This document shows, in pieces, positions 11,851-23,869 of a stretch of DNA of 64,000 nucleotides. Positions within the stretch are counted from its first letter, which is position 1. Each line of letters begins with the position of its first letter. The position numbers were made by a program, and so were the translations under genes. The notes beneath the pieces were generated by a model. It worked only from the letters and a program-made list of their open reading frames with translations. It had not been told where the DNA came from and made no database searches. The DNA is from Valencia hispanica (Eukaryota > Chordata > Actinopteri > Cyprinodontiformes > Valenciidae). Where the stretch lies: positions 36,527,501-36,591,500 of the forward strand of contig OY747704.1 in assembly GCA_963556495.2 (NCBI GenBank). Reading direction: 5' to 3'.

Positions 11851-12034
11851 ATCACAACCAATCGGCGTGACGGTAAAAATGTCCGTGCGACAGGCCTGAC
11901 TTTTACGTTTTTCTCATTTAATTCCAATGAAAAATGATGGATTTTTCAACACTTTTTTTAATAGCTATCGATTTTGCACTTTTCACGTCGTTATGAATCG
12001 ATTTATGGTGAATTGGTACACCCCTAATATGTGG

Positions 12035-15000
12035 TATATGTTATTGTGATGTTTAGAGAAACATAATTGGCATTTAACATGAAGTCTTTGCCCTCATTTT
12101 TCTTTACTATGCTTTCACTGTCAAAGAACTTGAACACTGTTTCTAATAGGGTTTATGTCACTGAAATTGGTAATATATCTTACAAAAAAGGAAGACAAGA
12201 AACTGCTAGAAGAAGGAACATGAAGCACAATCAAATCAGAAATGGAAAAGGGGTAAAAAGCAAGTCATAATCGACCACAAAGAAAAACAAATAGGACGAT
12301 GATCATGGATGGTTGACTTTGAGAAAAGACACAAACAGAAGAAAAGAATTGAGTGTTTCAGTACAGACCACAGAGTTTCTCTAAGTACAGTATATGTCCA
12401 ACGGCTGAAATAAAAGAGATGGTTGTATTTCCCAAAAGCTTATTATAATGGATGACTGGCTACAAACAACAAAGTGGCTTTTAAGAAGACACTTCTTCTT
12501 TTTGAGAATGTTTTTGTCCTTCTTGACAGTACAAAACATGTCTTTAGAAATATCCATTAGATTTAGAAATTTGAACAGTAAAAATAACAGGTAAATCATT
12601 TTAGCTATTTAAGGAATGTGTGATTGTAATATTTTATGGCTTTGCTTTTCCTAGCTGTGATATAAAATTTTGTACTTGCATTGCACTACATGCAATTTCA
12701 AATCAAGACTCCTTTACATCATTTCTTATGGAATACAGCTTTAACTGAAGCCTGCAATATGATAAAACATGGCAACTTCTTATGTTTCTAAATGATAAAG
12801 GGATCCAACAAAAAACATATGATCATACAGAGAAAATACTTCTGTGTTGGATCTTCAAAAATGGTTAGTTTTATATATTTTTGTCCTTACTGTGTGTGTG
12901 TGTGTAAATAAGATTTGCATAACATTTTTCATGCAAATGTCTCAAGTGATGGAAACAAGAAAAGTGGTGGGTTTTTCAGATAAATCTTCAAAGCAGATTA
13001 CATTTCAGAGGGTCAGTTAACTCAACATAGTTTTATACACATGTCCCTAAAGGGCAATTGCTTTTGCAGCAAGTTGCATTTGAATACTAATGAAATAGTC
13101 ATTCAGCAGGAGATTTACAGCTGGGAGAATTATCATTCAGTACTTTTATAGCCCTCTTTGATGATTTCTTAACATTGAAATATTTTTTAGTTCACTCAAA
13201 ATTTTGTAAAAAAGGCGGTTAAAATTTGTCTAAATTACCTCCACAACGTCAAGCTACTCTCAACACAAAACTGTAAAACCCAAGTGCAGCATAAGGTCAG
13301 CTCTTCTGGCGAAAAACTATAGCATATGCTTCAACCTCTGGAGGCTGAATCAGATGTGTAATTGAGGGCCATAACAGCTGCTGCTCTCCACCATATACAG
13401 CTGGTTATTGCTTTCATGGCTCACTCACTCAAACACCAACCATTAGGCTTTGACTCTACTATGACCTCTTTTTATGCCCCCACTGGTTACTACTTCATTA
13501 CATATTATGAGATTTCATATCACTGCTCATTAATACACACTGTGTAAGAAAATGGCATACCATGACCTCTTCTGCACGAAGTGTACATGTTAATGATAGG
13601 ATAACTTGGATTCTCCCTGATTGGATTTTTAACAGACTCTAAGGCATATGTTCTGGAGGATGTAAAATGTTCTATAAATGCAACCAAGAATATGAAAAAA
13701 AAACTGCCAAAGCCACTCCCTTTTTATACTTGTTGAACTATTGATATAGAATATTAACAAGATAAACAAGAACTCAAACAGCCAGAGTGAGTTTCAGTTT
13801 TAAAGCTTAACTAAATACATTGTTTTTGTCTGTGTTTGGTTATGGATTTGGCAGACATTCATATCCAAATTGATTTACAAGTAAGGACGTAACACACCAG
13901 TTGTTATCAAAGTTGACACTAAGGTACTTAGAAGTCAGACCACTAGTCTGGCTATGTTGGAGGTGAAAGGGATGGTAGTTTATAAACAGTATACAGGTAT
14001 AGAGGAAGGTGCACAGGTAGGGGTAGGTACAGTGGTATTAATTAGAAATGGGATTTGGAGTTCCTGAATTTATTTGTGTTTAAGATGTAGAATATAAATT
14101 TAAAGCATGCAATGAAATTGGTATCTGCTTTTAAAAGCACATTTAAACATTATCTTTAGCTTCCCAAAGAAGAAATGCATATACAAGTTGCTTGCAAATT
14201 AAAGATCTCTTAATCATTAACAATAAATGCATTTGTTGCTTTCAGGGTCAATACTATTACCTTTGACAAAGATTGTGAAGTCTTACATTGCATTTTTTTG
14301 CCACATGTACATTGCCTTTAACAAAAAATCAAATCTTAAAAATGTAAGTAGGCCCTCAAGTTATAGACATTTGTTATGAGCTATGGCATATATAATAAGA
14401 ACAGCAAAATCCCTCTTTAGTTCATAAAAAACAGCTAGTAAATCAATTAAAACATAAGAACTCTTAAGATCTTTCACACCGATCCCCGCATTCACACTTG
14501 TGTACACACAACTGTGAATCTTGGACCGTAAAACAGCTGATTTTATTTGTTCCAGCCATTGATTCATCCACATCTAAATGTCAGGTTGAATATTGTCATA
14601 TTTGCTGGAGGTTGTTGTGTTGTCTGTGGGTTATACATTGTCTCTGTAGATTTTGCAGTGCTTGGAGCTGTGGTGAGATCAATAAACTGAAAGGCCAACA
14701 TGTGCTTGGGTCTCGTATGCTCCTGCCAGCACACACAACTCCCCCATTTTGAGGATGATAAATGTGTAGCATGTCAGTGCTGTTAGTCTTTGCCATGTCA
14801 GCATATGAAATGAAAGACCTCTTGCTAAAATGTGTAATATAGAATACAAAAGAAACAGAGCCACCACATGTAAAATGTCTGCTGAACAGGATGAAAAGAA
14901 GAAAAACAAGGTCTGCTGCCCTTTTTTCTTACATTTTCATCAGAAAGAATGTGGTTGATCAATAATGTTGATGTTTTGCTGGATTGGTTGGTGAGCAGGG

Positions 15001-16374
15001 CAAGACCTTGTCAGGACAAGATTTTCTGGCTTTTGTTGCCTTTGACAGCTTGCTGCTGTTTTTTTTGTGCGTAGAAAAATTGAGGTAAAAAAACTGATCA
15101 ACTTAAGTTTGTAATTTAACAATTTCTTGAACATTTCTCAAAACAAACAGAAAACCACATATGAATAAGCACACATCTGTTTTCCTTAGTACCTCACATT
15201 CTCCTTTTTCCAGCTTTTTTTTTACTGTAGGAATAAAAGCACAACCTTACCAGACTTTGTAGATTATTGGTGTGTAACCATGACTGCATCAAACTAATTA
15301 AACATTGCATTGGTAGTAATTTACAGTCATTAGCTGTTGGAAAGAATTAAACAGACCTTTGATACCCATGTGACCTATGGTATGGTCCACTGCATTCAAT
15401 TTGATTACACAGAACTCTGTTTCTCCACGATGTTTCCCCAGTTCTAGACTCATCAGTGCACTTGTTTAACTGGTTTATTGTGGGGCCTTTGTTGAAGGCC
15501 AGCAAAATGTTATTGTCCATGTATTCTAATGCTAGAATTTTAAATTATATAGGGTTTTTTATTTCTTTCTGAAAATCATTGGGTACATTATATATGCTTT
15601 ATTATATAGCAACATATCATTGCTTAGGGATACAAATTAATTAGGATATGAATTGTTTCATTTTAATTTTCTGTATCCGTTATAGGCAGCAAAGTTGAGA
15701 TCTTAACTCATTAGTCAATTTCAGAAAGTTTGTTCAAGTGATTCAGTGAGCACCTTAAACAAAATATGTTATGACCTTGGTGGACTTGAGTTTTTCTGTT
15801 GATTTGACAATTTAAGTTTCTATACACCATTAAACTCCAGTTAGATTTTTATGTTTTTGGTGTATTTTGGTAACAAAATCGCTTCCAGGACCAGATTACG
15901 TTGTAAAATACATGTTGAATGAGCATAGGCCTCTATGCGACATGCAGTAACTTATTTTATTGACGCAATGATTTATGTTATTCTGTGCCACACAGGACTC
16001 CCATTTGTGTTTATTTATTTGACATGATAATAGAACAGTAAACAAAAGGCTTCAAATTAGCAGTTTTGACAGCCACTGTGGTTGGGAGATGTCTGCAGCA
16101 GAGTCCTGTTTATAGATGAGTCTCCTTGTCTATCTTTTTGCACATATAAATTGTATAAGCACGGAGTTCCTCTTGAGACAAGTATTGCGGTACATGTAAT
16201 CATAAAGAAAATAATTTATTTCACCCTTTTTTTCCTGCTAGTATGCACAAAAATGCAAATACAATCAAGCATAAATAAAGCCAAAGCATGGCAGCAGCAG
16301 AATTGGGTTGTTGAAAGGGAGCAGTAAGGGTGATGTCAGTAAGGGTGTGTAGAGGAGACTCCCTTTCCCCTAAA
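12035..16374. other. Intronic stretch, mostly nothing recognised
   Basis: AT-rich sequence. A short GT run lies at about 12892-12905. Around 13848-13890 the words ATTTGGCAGACATTCATATCC and the following GATTTACAAGTAAGG resemble a common dispersed fish repeat, but the match is too short to classify. Confidence 0.4.
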
Positions 16375-16440
16375 TCAGAGGTGTGGGGTCGAGTCATGTG
16401 ACTTGACGTCGAAGTCAGACTCGAGTAACAAAGTGTTATT
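16375..16440. repeat. Fragment of a dispersed element rich in GACTCGAGT words
   Basis: AGAGGTGTGGGGTCGAGTCATGTGACTTG... followed by AGTCAGACTCGAGTAAC resembles the end of a common fish DNA element. A related end is present at about 19356-19430. Only one end is recognisable here. Confidence 0.4.
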
Positions 16441-17602
16441 CGTTCTCACTTATAATGTAAAACACCCGAAAAGATGACAAATCAACTTTTCATCACTGCA
16501 GTCCGCTACCTTTGCAGCAGTAAAGTTGCATGGTAAGATAACATTACCAATACATCCCTCATTCGAATGGAATGGTTGTTCGGCGGGGGACACCTTCCTT
16601 TTTTTTTTTTTTACTACATCTCTTTACATAGGCCTAAAAACATGTTCTCCTTAAAAAGTAGCAAAAAAACGTAATTTCATAAAATGTACTTTCGTTATTT
16701 TACTATACTAATACATTATAAGTTGTAATATGTTGTATGTTATAAGTTGTAATACATTTCACGCAGCTGCGTGAATCACTGAAAGCGTGAATGAAGTGGC
16801 CACTTCTAAGTGGGACCCACTGTAGGCCTACTCACCCGGGCTTTTCAATACGTGACACTCGGTTGCACATAAAGAGAAAAAAAGAGACTGATGAACCGAG
16901 CTGTAAAGCACAACAATTTATTTTCGTGGTGGACCAGTCGCTGATGCCAAGAAGTTAAAAAAAGAAATAAAACTTAATATGCGGATTTTGTCCTCATTCA
17001 CCCATAAGGAAGGTGGTCTTTGTATCAGGATCCACCGACCCCTTCAGCCGAAAACTGCTGGAAAATAAAAGGCAGCCACCAATATCTGCGCACCCTTGAC
17101 TCATAGTGCGCATAGCTCAACTTGTGCGGCGATCCTCGCTCGCTTCTCAAAACAGAGAAACGGTACTCACAGGCAAGGCACGTACTGTCTCGCGCTGCCT
17201 GTCAGTTTTGCCGGAGACGTGTGCACCAGTCATCGCTCGTGGTGTTCCTTCCAGTGGGTTCAGTCCTTGCTGTCCTGCCTCAGCTCCTTTTTTTGTGAAA
17301 CCTAATACGTTTTTGCGCACCTGTAACAAAGCAGCTGATTGCTGCGCTACTCCTCCTGACTCATCCAGATAAGTTAAGTTTTTCTCTTGGAGCTTCACAG
17401 AGGAAAAACAAATGCAAACAAAACACACCAAATCCACACAAACAAACCATGCAAAATAAATACTAAAATATACAAATAATTCCCACTGTGCAACACATAC
17501 GCATTAGTTAGCCTATATTCACAATGTTTACAGAGGAGTCCCCACAAATATATTTGAATGTTTGTCAACATTCATAGCTGTGACCCAGTCACTGCCATGT
17601 TC
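16441..17602. other. Intronic stretch with raised CpG content, unassigned
   Basis: From about 16760 to 17370 the sequence has more CpG than its neighbours and short open frames on both strands (up to 96 codons, for example 17147-17437 minus). No domain or inverted end was recognised. It may be part of a decayed transposon together with the frame at 17603-18013. Confidence 0.3.
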
Positions 17603-18013
17603 TCAAGCCTCATCTTGAAATGCTGCCCAACATGTCCACACTGTCAAATTGTTCCCTAATGATTCCGAGGTAGACCCGGAAGCTATCACTGGTGAGCTGC
17701 CTAACCGAATCCCATATTCCTCAGATCTGAGGATGTTATAGACCCACACCCTTTTACCTGCTGCTTGTCTCTTCCTCTTCCTCCTCTTCACTGATGAAAG
17801 TAATGCCAGGGCTTTCATCTGACAAGCTGACAGATACATGCTTGCATAGAAGTTTGCAGCAGTAAAACTAGCTACTTCCTGGATAAATTTTAAATCTTCA
17901 AACATCCCCTGATGAACTTGGATGCAATTTGTGTGTTCACCTGTCTCCCTTGTTCTGTGCTGTACCTTCCCACAGAGCACAGCACACCTCACATTCCTAT
18001 GTAAAAACACCAT
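17603..18013 (-). pseudogene. Possible PIF/Harbinger-type transposase N-terminus
   Basis: This is an open frame of 136 codons on the minus strand. Its middle reads MKALALLSSVKRRKRKRQAA followed by GKRVWVYNIL. That resembles the run of alanine/leucine, a basic tract and a W-V-H/Y-x-I motif near the N-terminus of Harbinger-type transposases. The DDE catalytic part is not present on either side. No inverted ends were found. It could be a chance open frame. Confidence 0.3.
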
Positions 18014-21000
18014 AAGGTAAAAGAAAGGAGAACAAAAACAGGATTTGAGTGTAAAACATTTTTATATGATAGATTCTCTAACTTGAACATACTGGCTAGC
18101 AAGCTATGAAGTAGTATGAAGGTAAGAAAAGGCAAGCAGATAAAAGAAGCTCCATAAAAGGTCACAATGACCCTGTGATTACCATCATGGATCATGGGAA
18201 ACTTGGTTGCGTGAGGTCAGTTGGGAACTTGAAATGAAAGCAAAAAAGACAAATTGAAGGACAGACATCTCTACTGGTACATGGAAGCAAAACCGTTCAC
18301 TTGTATGTAGCAAAGTTTGATTGGTCCCATCTATGTAATAAATGTAACACATTTTTCTTTTTCTTTCCAAAATCATGCCTTTGCTTTCTTTCTTCTTACT
18401 TAAGAAAGATAATCTTAATTCAAAGATATAACTTGAGGTCAACTTGATTGACCCCAAGTTACTTTGTGTTTGGTTTTGTATTTTAATTAGATTTCTGTTT
18501 GTTGTGGATTTCTGCTACTTCTGTTTATTTTTACTGTATATTTTTTCAGCTTTTAGCACTTACATTGATCAGTTGATTCATCCACCTGTCACTCATGCAA
18601 CAATAACTTACCCTAGTACAGTTTTTTTTAAATAGCTGTTTGTAATAATTACAATATCTGTTGAAGTTGATTTCTGCCAACTATGTTCCTTTTTCCACTC
18701 TGTTTTCTACTACACCCTCCGAATTTCCAACTTTCTGTTTATTTTTCCTAGGTTTTAAATGTTAGACTGTGTAATACATGATCCCATCCATGTTTCCATT
18801 TAGCAGGAAATATCCACTATTGTCTAATTAGAGACATTTTTGACTGTATGAATGGAATAATTTTTTTGTGAAAAAACCCTTGTACAAAAATTGTTCCTTA
18901 TTCATTAGATCTGTTATAGCAGCGGAAAAGACAATTGGGAGCTTAATTTTGTATAAAATGAAATTTGAACTACAGCACTTTATTTATCATGCGATATATT
19001 GGCGTTCGAGGAACCTTATAGTCATTTGAGCCATATTCAGGAAATAAAGGGGATGGTATTGTGAGACTCTTGGCCCAAGAACAGTATAAGATAAGTATAT
19101 AATATTTACAACCTATAAAATTAAAATGATTTCTAAATGTTTTTATTTACCAAATGACCATAATGATTTAGATATGTTTTTAATCATTTTCTAGTGTTTT
19201 TTATTAAAGTTAGTGTGTTGCATACACTAAGATTACTATGCCTTTAAATAAGTTGGTTAAGCCCAGATGATTATGTTGACATGGCTTTGTAAGCTTCTGA
19301 GGTACTAATTAATTTTGGGCCTCCACACGCTTGGCCAATTGTTGAACACAATTACCAGAGGTGTAATGTGACTTAGGCAGACTCAAGTCCCAAATTGAAT
19401 GACTGTTGGAGGATGATTTCATGAAAGACTTTGGACTTAACATGGACTTAACCCTTTGACTAGAAAAGAAATGATATCCTACACCAAATAGAAAGTACAA
19501 ATGTTTTAAAACAGAGAGCAACCCTGATGTTTTATGTTACATTTTCTTTAAATTTCTAAGTTTACACAAAACAATATGAATTAAAGCTAATAAAGAAACT
19601 AATGTATGCTTAATGTCATCTTAACAGCAATGTTTTTATGCTTGCTAATTTAATAATGGAGCTCAAAGTCACAGGTTACAATGCCTACATGGCAAGTGTC
19701 TGTGCTTTTAATATCTAATGAAGTCAGTGCCCTAAACTTGGCAGATAGCAGCACCGTAATCATGTCTTATTAAATCAACTTGATCACAAAAGTCATTTTT
19801 AAATATTATTTGAGTGATCTGGTGTTACTCAGATTTTGAAAGCTGGTTTGTTATGTTGTAGTTGTTTAACATTGAAATAATTTTTATTTTATATAGTAGT
19901 TTGGTTTGAATTCCAGCCTGGAGTCCCTCTGTATGCAGTTTGCATGTTCTCCCTGTGCATGTGTAGGTTCTCTCCGGGTACTCTGACTTCTTCCCACAGT
20001 CCAAAAACATAACTGTTAGGTTACCGTAACTGATTACTCTAAATTGCCCTTAGGGGTGTGAGTGTGTGTGTGTGTGTGTGTGTGAATATGTGTATATACT
20101 GTATGTATGTATACTCTCAAACTATGTAAAACTTATAAATTAGCACTTCTTCTCCTACTGGCTTTTGGCCTCTCTTTTGTTACATTGCCCACATTCCACT
20201 CAACTTTCTTTATTCAGGTGGAATGGAAGATTTGTGATGATAACAGTAATTACACTCCCCCACGATGAGACACAGACGCAGTGCGCCTGCACCCTCACAA
20301 GCAGACACAGAAACATTAATTATAGTGATCAGAAAGCAGTTTTTAAGCCACGGATATGGACTGTATTTTATGTTGTGAATGTCGCTATAGAAAATATGTC
20401 TAAATCCCAGCTAAAAAATGTAACAGCTGGACTTTCGGTGACTATAACTTTAAAAATGAATGTGTGCATATACGCGTTGTGGTCTTCTTTGTAAAACCTT
20501 GTGTTTTTACCCTCTGTGCTTGCATGTTTATGTGCAAAGATTGGATATGCATAGTTAGGTGGGTGGGTTGTAGACTGTTTGCATGACTTGATCACAAATA
20601 GGGCATGAAATTAAATGACACTACTAATTTTTAATACTTTTAATGCAGAGAATGTAATTTATTGTTACCACCCACTTTGTGTTCTCAAGCTTACAAAAAT
20701 AATTGGAACAATAGTTTCTGCTTTTCTGTTTAAATTTCTTAAACTACTGCATGCAGAAGAATGTGTAATATATCATTTTAATGGTGGTTTTTCTGTTTGA
20801 AAAACATTTTTGTTTTTCTTTTTATTCTGGCTTTTGTTTAAATGTAGTGAATGTTAAATTAAGATAAACGAATTACCACCATATGTTACAGCCTCTTCTG
20901 CAGTTGTTGAATCACATTCATGAAATTGGTTGTAATACTGAGTTATATTCTGTAAATATTGTGTTGTAGTGGGGTAATATATCTATGCACATGAATTTGA

Positions 21001-21333
21001 AAATGATGGCAAGTTCAAGTCCTGAGAGGTAATTCTCAAGCTTTGCAATTAATCAAAAGCAAACCTTAATTACATTGTTGTTTAATTCTGATTTTGCCTC
21101 CACACAAAAAAAAACTCAAAGTGATGGATAAAAATATTTTTCCTTTACATTATTATTTTGGCATATTTCAGATTGAACGCATGCTCTTATTGTGTAATGA
21201 CAATTGGCCATGAACTTAGATAGATTTTACATGGTGCTATAAGTGATGTTTTTGTGAATGTGGCACTAAAGGGTTATTAAAATTATCTTATCAACTAACA
21301 GATATTGAGACTTACTTATTTTGTCATGCTCAA
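18014..21333. other. Intronic stretch with minor repeats only
   Basis: AT-rich. A short element end at about 19356-19430 (AGAGGTGTAATGTGACTTAG, then CAGACTCAAGTC) is related to that at 16375. A (GT)n run occupies about 20058-20084. Otherwise nothing recognised. Confidence 0.45.
20058..20084. repeat. (GT)n microsatellite
   Basis: GTGTGAGTGTGTGTGTGTGT-type dinucleotide run of about 27 bp. Confidence 0.9.
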
Positions 21334-21337
21334 CTCA

Positions 21338-21440
21338 ACCCCAAATCAAGTTTTTTTTTGCTGAGGAACTGTATAAATGAGTGTCTAATAGTGCTGTCTG
21401 CACATGCAGTCATTATTTTGGCATTTTGGTGCACCTTATT
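21338..21440 (+). repeat. Dispersed repeat segment, second family, copy 1
   Basis: Contains GAACTGTATAAATGAGTGTC then TAATAGTGCTGTCT and TTTTGGTGCA. It matches about 50138-50232 in the same orientation with few differences. Boundaries and family are unknown. Confidence 0.65.
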
Positions 21441-22786
21441 TAAAATATAAATTTTCTGCCAAAAACTGTCAATGCGACAGCCTATTCAGTTTAAAAGTCT
21501 GCACTACATTTGAATTTTAATCAGCCATGGCCAGGGGCGTTTCCTGGACCTGGAAACATTGGGAAAAATTTATTGAGCATTTGGCACCTTGTTTAAAGCC
21601 AAACACAGCGATATGTATTTATTTTCAAACTTAAACGTGACAATGTAAAGAAGATCTCTAAAATCAGTTTTAATATTAGGTAAAACAGGATGATAAAATT
21701 AGTCAAAAGGTAACAATTATTATTTTATTTTTTTCCTGACAAGTACAAAAGTTAGTTCTGTGTCAGGTTGCATGGTGGACCTCTGTGTCTGCTGCACTTT
21801 TCTTCATTTTCTGTCCTGTCTAGGTAATCTTTAAATCAAGTATAACTTCAGATTTATTTGATCTTAATAGATGTTATCAAAAGGTAATCATAAAAGGAAC
21901 TGACCTTTGCAACATTATTAGCATTCAAGTGTCATTTTTGGGGGAAATAAAAAATTATATAGTTTTACCTATATAATTGACAGACCTCTGCCAAGGCAGC
22001 TCGGTTCCAGTCAAGACAGCAGTCTTTGCACTCAGAACAAAAGTAAAACTGTTGATTTAATCAGTGCTGTAGTCTAGTTTATTCTAGTATACTCTGATTT
22101 GTTTCCTCCCAGACAATCATCAGTCAAAATGTTAAAGGAATCATAACCTAGTATTATCTTGGATACCAATGCTCTATTATAGTCTTTCAGGCCCTTCTAA
22201 AAAAGAAAAGTTGAAAAAAATAAACACAGAGCTCCTCTGACCCTTATTTCTGAAAGCATTATTGTCTCACCAGATCTGATGCGATACTTTGGCTGTCGTG
22301 GACGAGCATTGTAATAATGCAAATGAGGGATGCGTTGATTGGTGGCAGGAAGGAGGGGGGTTGACACCGCAGGAAAGCTTCAGCATATCTAACCCATATC
22401 TACTCCTGCTAGCATACAATAGCCACATTAGCAGTTACCTGCTGTTTGTCACACACAGCAGAGCAATAAAAGCACAGCCTTACCGTTTCAATTGCAGGCA
22501 AGTCTCTGATTGTTGGAATGGCCCCTTTTTCCAAACGGAGCTTCGATGCCAACTTCGCATGATATTGTCCCAAATTCGTAAAGGATTCCGGTGTAAAAAA
22601 AAGTAGAAAAAATATTCCCATGATGATTCTGGCAGTCAACAACAGAGCAACTCGCGTGTGCACTATGTTTCTGGCAGAAATGGTTTTAGCTGATTAAAAT
22701 AAAAGGCTGACATGAATATGTCTTCTTCATGCATCACTGCGTGAAGAAACTTTCTGCATCTTTCACGGTGGAGTTCGTACTTCAAA
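21441..22786. other. Intronic stretch, nothing firmly recognised
   Basis: AT-rich. Near 21530-21580 the words GGGGCGTTTCCTGGACCTGG may be the edge of an old element. No coding potential recognised. Confidence 0.4.
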
Positions 22787-23060
22787 TCGGTGATGTGTCG
22801 GTCGTGAACGAACCGGCTCTAAGAGCTAACCCTTTGAAGTGAACGATGGGAGCCGGCTCGTCATTGGGAAATGTTTTTTTTATTTTTTCATCCCCCCCCG
22901 CTTGTTTTGGTACATTTGGTAGACATCGTTTTGCATAAATTTTGGTAATAAATACACTTTAAGCAACAGAAAATCTGAGGAGCATAAAGAACCAGCTCTT
23001 TATGGTGAGTCAAGCCAAAAGAACTGGCTCTCCAAAAAGAGCTGGAATTCCCATCACTAG
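22787..23060. mobile_element. Short non-autonomous DNA element (hAT-like MITE)
   Basis: The left end GGTGATGTGTCGGTCGTGAA and the right end, reverse complemented, AGTGATGGGAATTCCAGCTC share the GTGATG start. Both lead into GGCTCT/GAGCC and AAGAGCT words repeated through the element. Length is about 270 bp with no coding capacity. No clear target duplication, so the superfamily is an inference from the end sequence. Confidence 0.5.
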
Positions 23061-23869
23061 AATTCAGTAATGGCGGCGCTCGACTGAATATGAGGGAGAG
23101 AGGAGCGAGGGGGAGAAGGGAGAGAGGGAGGGTGGGCTTCCTGCAGCATAGGTAGGTCTGCGATGTCTATATATGGTATATCAATTCAATTCAGTTTATT
23201 TATATAGCGCCAATTCACAACAGATGTCATCTCAAGGCACTTAACAAGAAGTAATTTCAATACATTTATACAAACATTCCAATCAGTTAAAAAGTTTCCT
23301 ATTTAAGGAATCCCAGCAGATTGCGTCAGTCATTGGCGTGAGGTTGGGCCCCGTTGATGCAGACTTTCCAACCACAGCGATCCTTCAGCAATCCCTCATA
23401 CTGAGCAAGCATGTAGCAACGGTGGAGAGGAAAAACTCCCCTTTAACAGGAAGAAACCTCCAACAGAACCGGGCTCAGTAGGAGCGGCCATCTGCCACGA
23501 CCGTCTGGGGGTTTGAGAAGACAGAGCAGAGACAGGAACAGAAGATCTGATATAAGAGAACTTTCTATGTTACAGAAAGTAAAAAGTTGATACCAGGACA
23601 CAGTGGATGCTCATCCCAGTCGATGCCCCCCGTCCAACAGGGCATTGCAGCCAAGCAGGACACCAGACCAGGCATATCTTCTATGGAGAGAAAAACACTG
23701 AGAGAAAACAAAGTTAACAGTCGAAATAACAGAATGTACTGTAATAGAACTGGAGAGTCGTAGGAGAAAAGGAAGTAGCAGAGTGAAGAAAATTGGTAAG
23801 TCTGTCCTCCAGCAGTCTAAGCCTATAGCAGCATAACTACAGAGATAGCTCAGGATGACCTAAGCCACT

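Larger units (their letters stand above)
8742..12026. mobile_element. hAT-type non-autonomous element, interrupted
   Basis: The left end starts TAAGGGTGTGC; the right end, reverse complemented, starts TAGGGGTGTACC. Direct copies of ATATGTGG flank it (8734-8741 and 12027-12034), again 8 bp. Subterminal GATTCGAT/AATCGATTT motifs occur on both sides. Removing the retrocopy at 9392-11184 leaves about 1.5 kb. No transposase domain is visible. The right arm contains a segment (about 11677-11850) related to one near 59.3 kb. Confidence 0.8.

Noticed and set aside
17096..17437. Overlapping frames of 69-96 codons in a CpG-rich stretch
   Set aside because: Open on both strands without recognisable domains; likely composition effect or decayed repeat.
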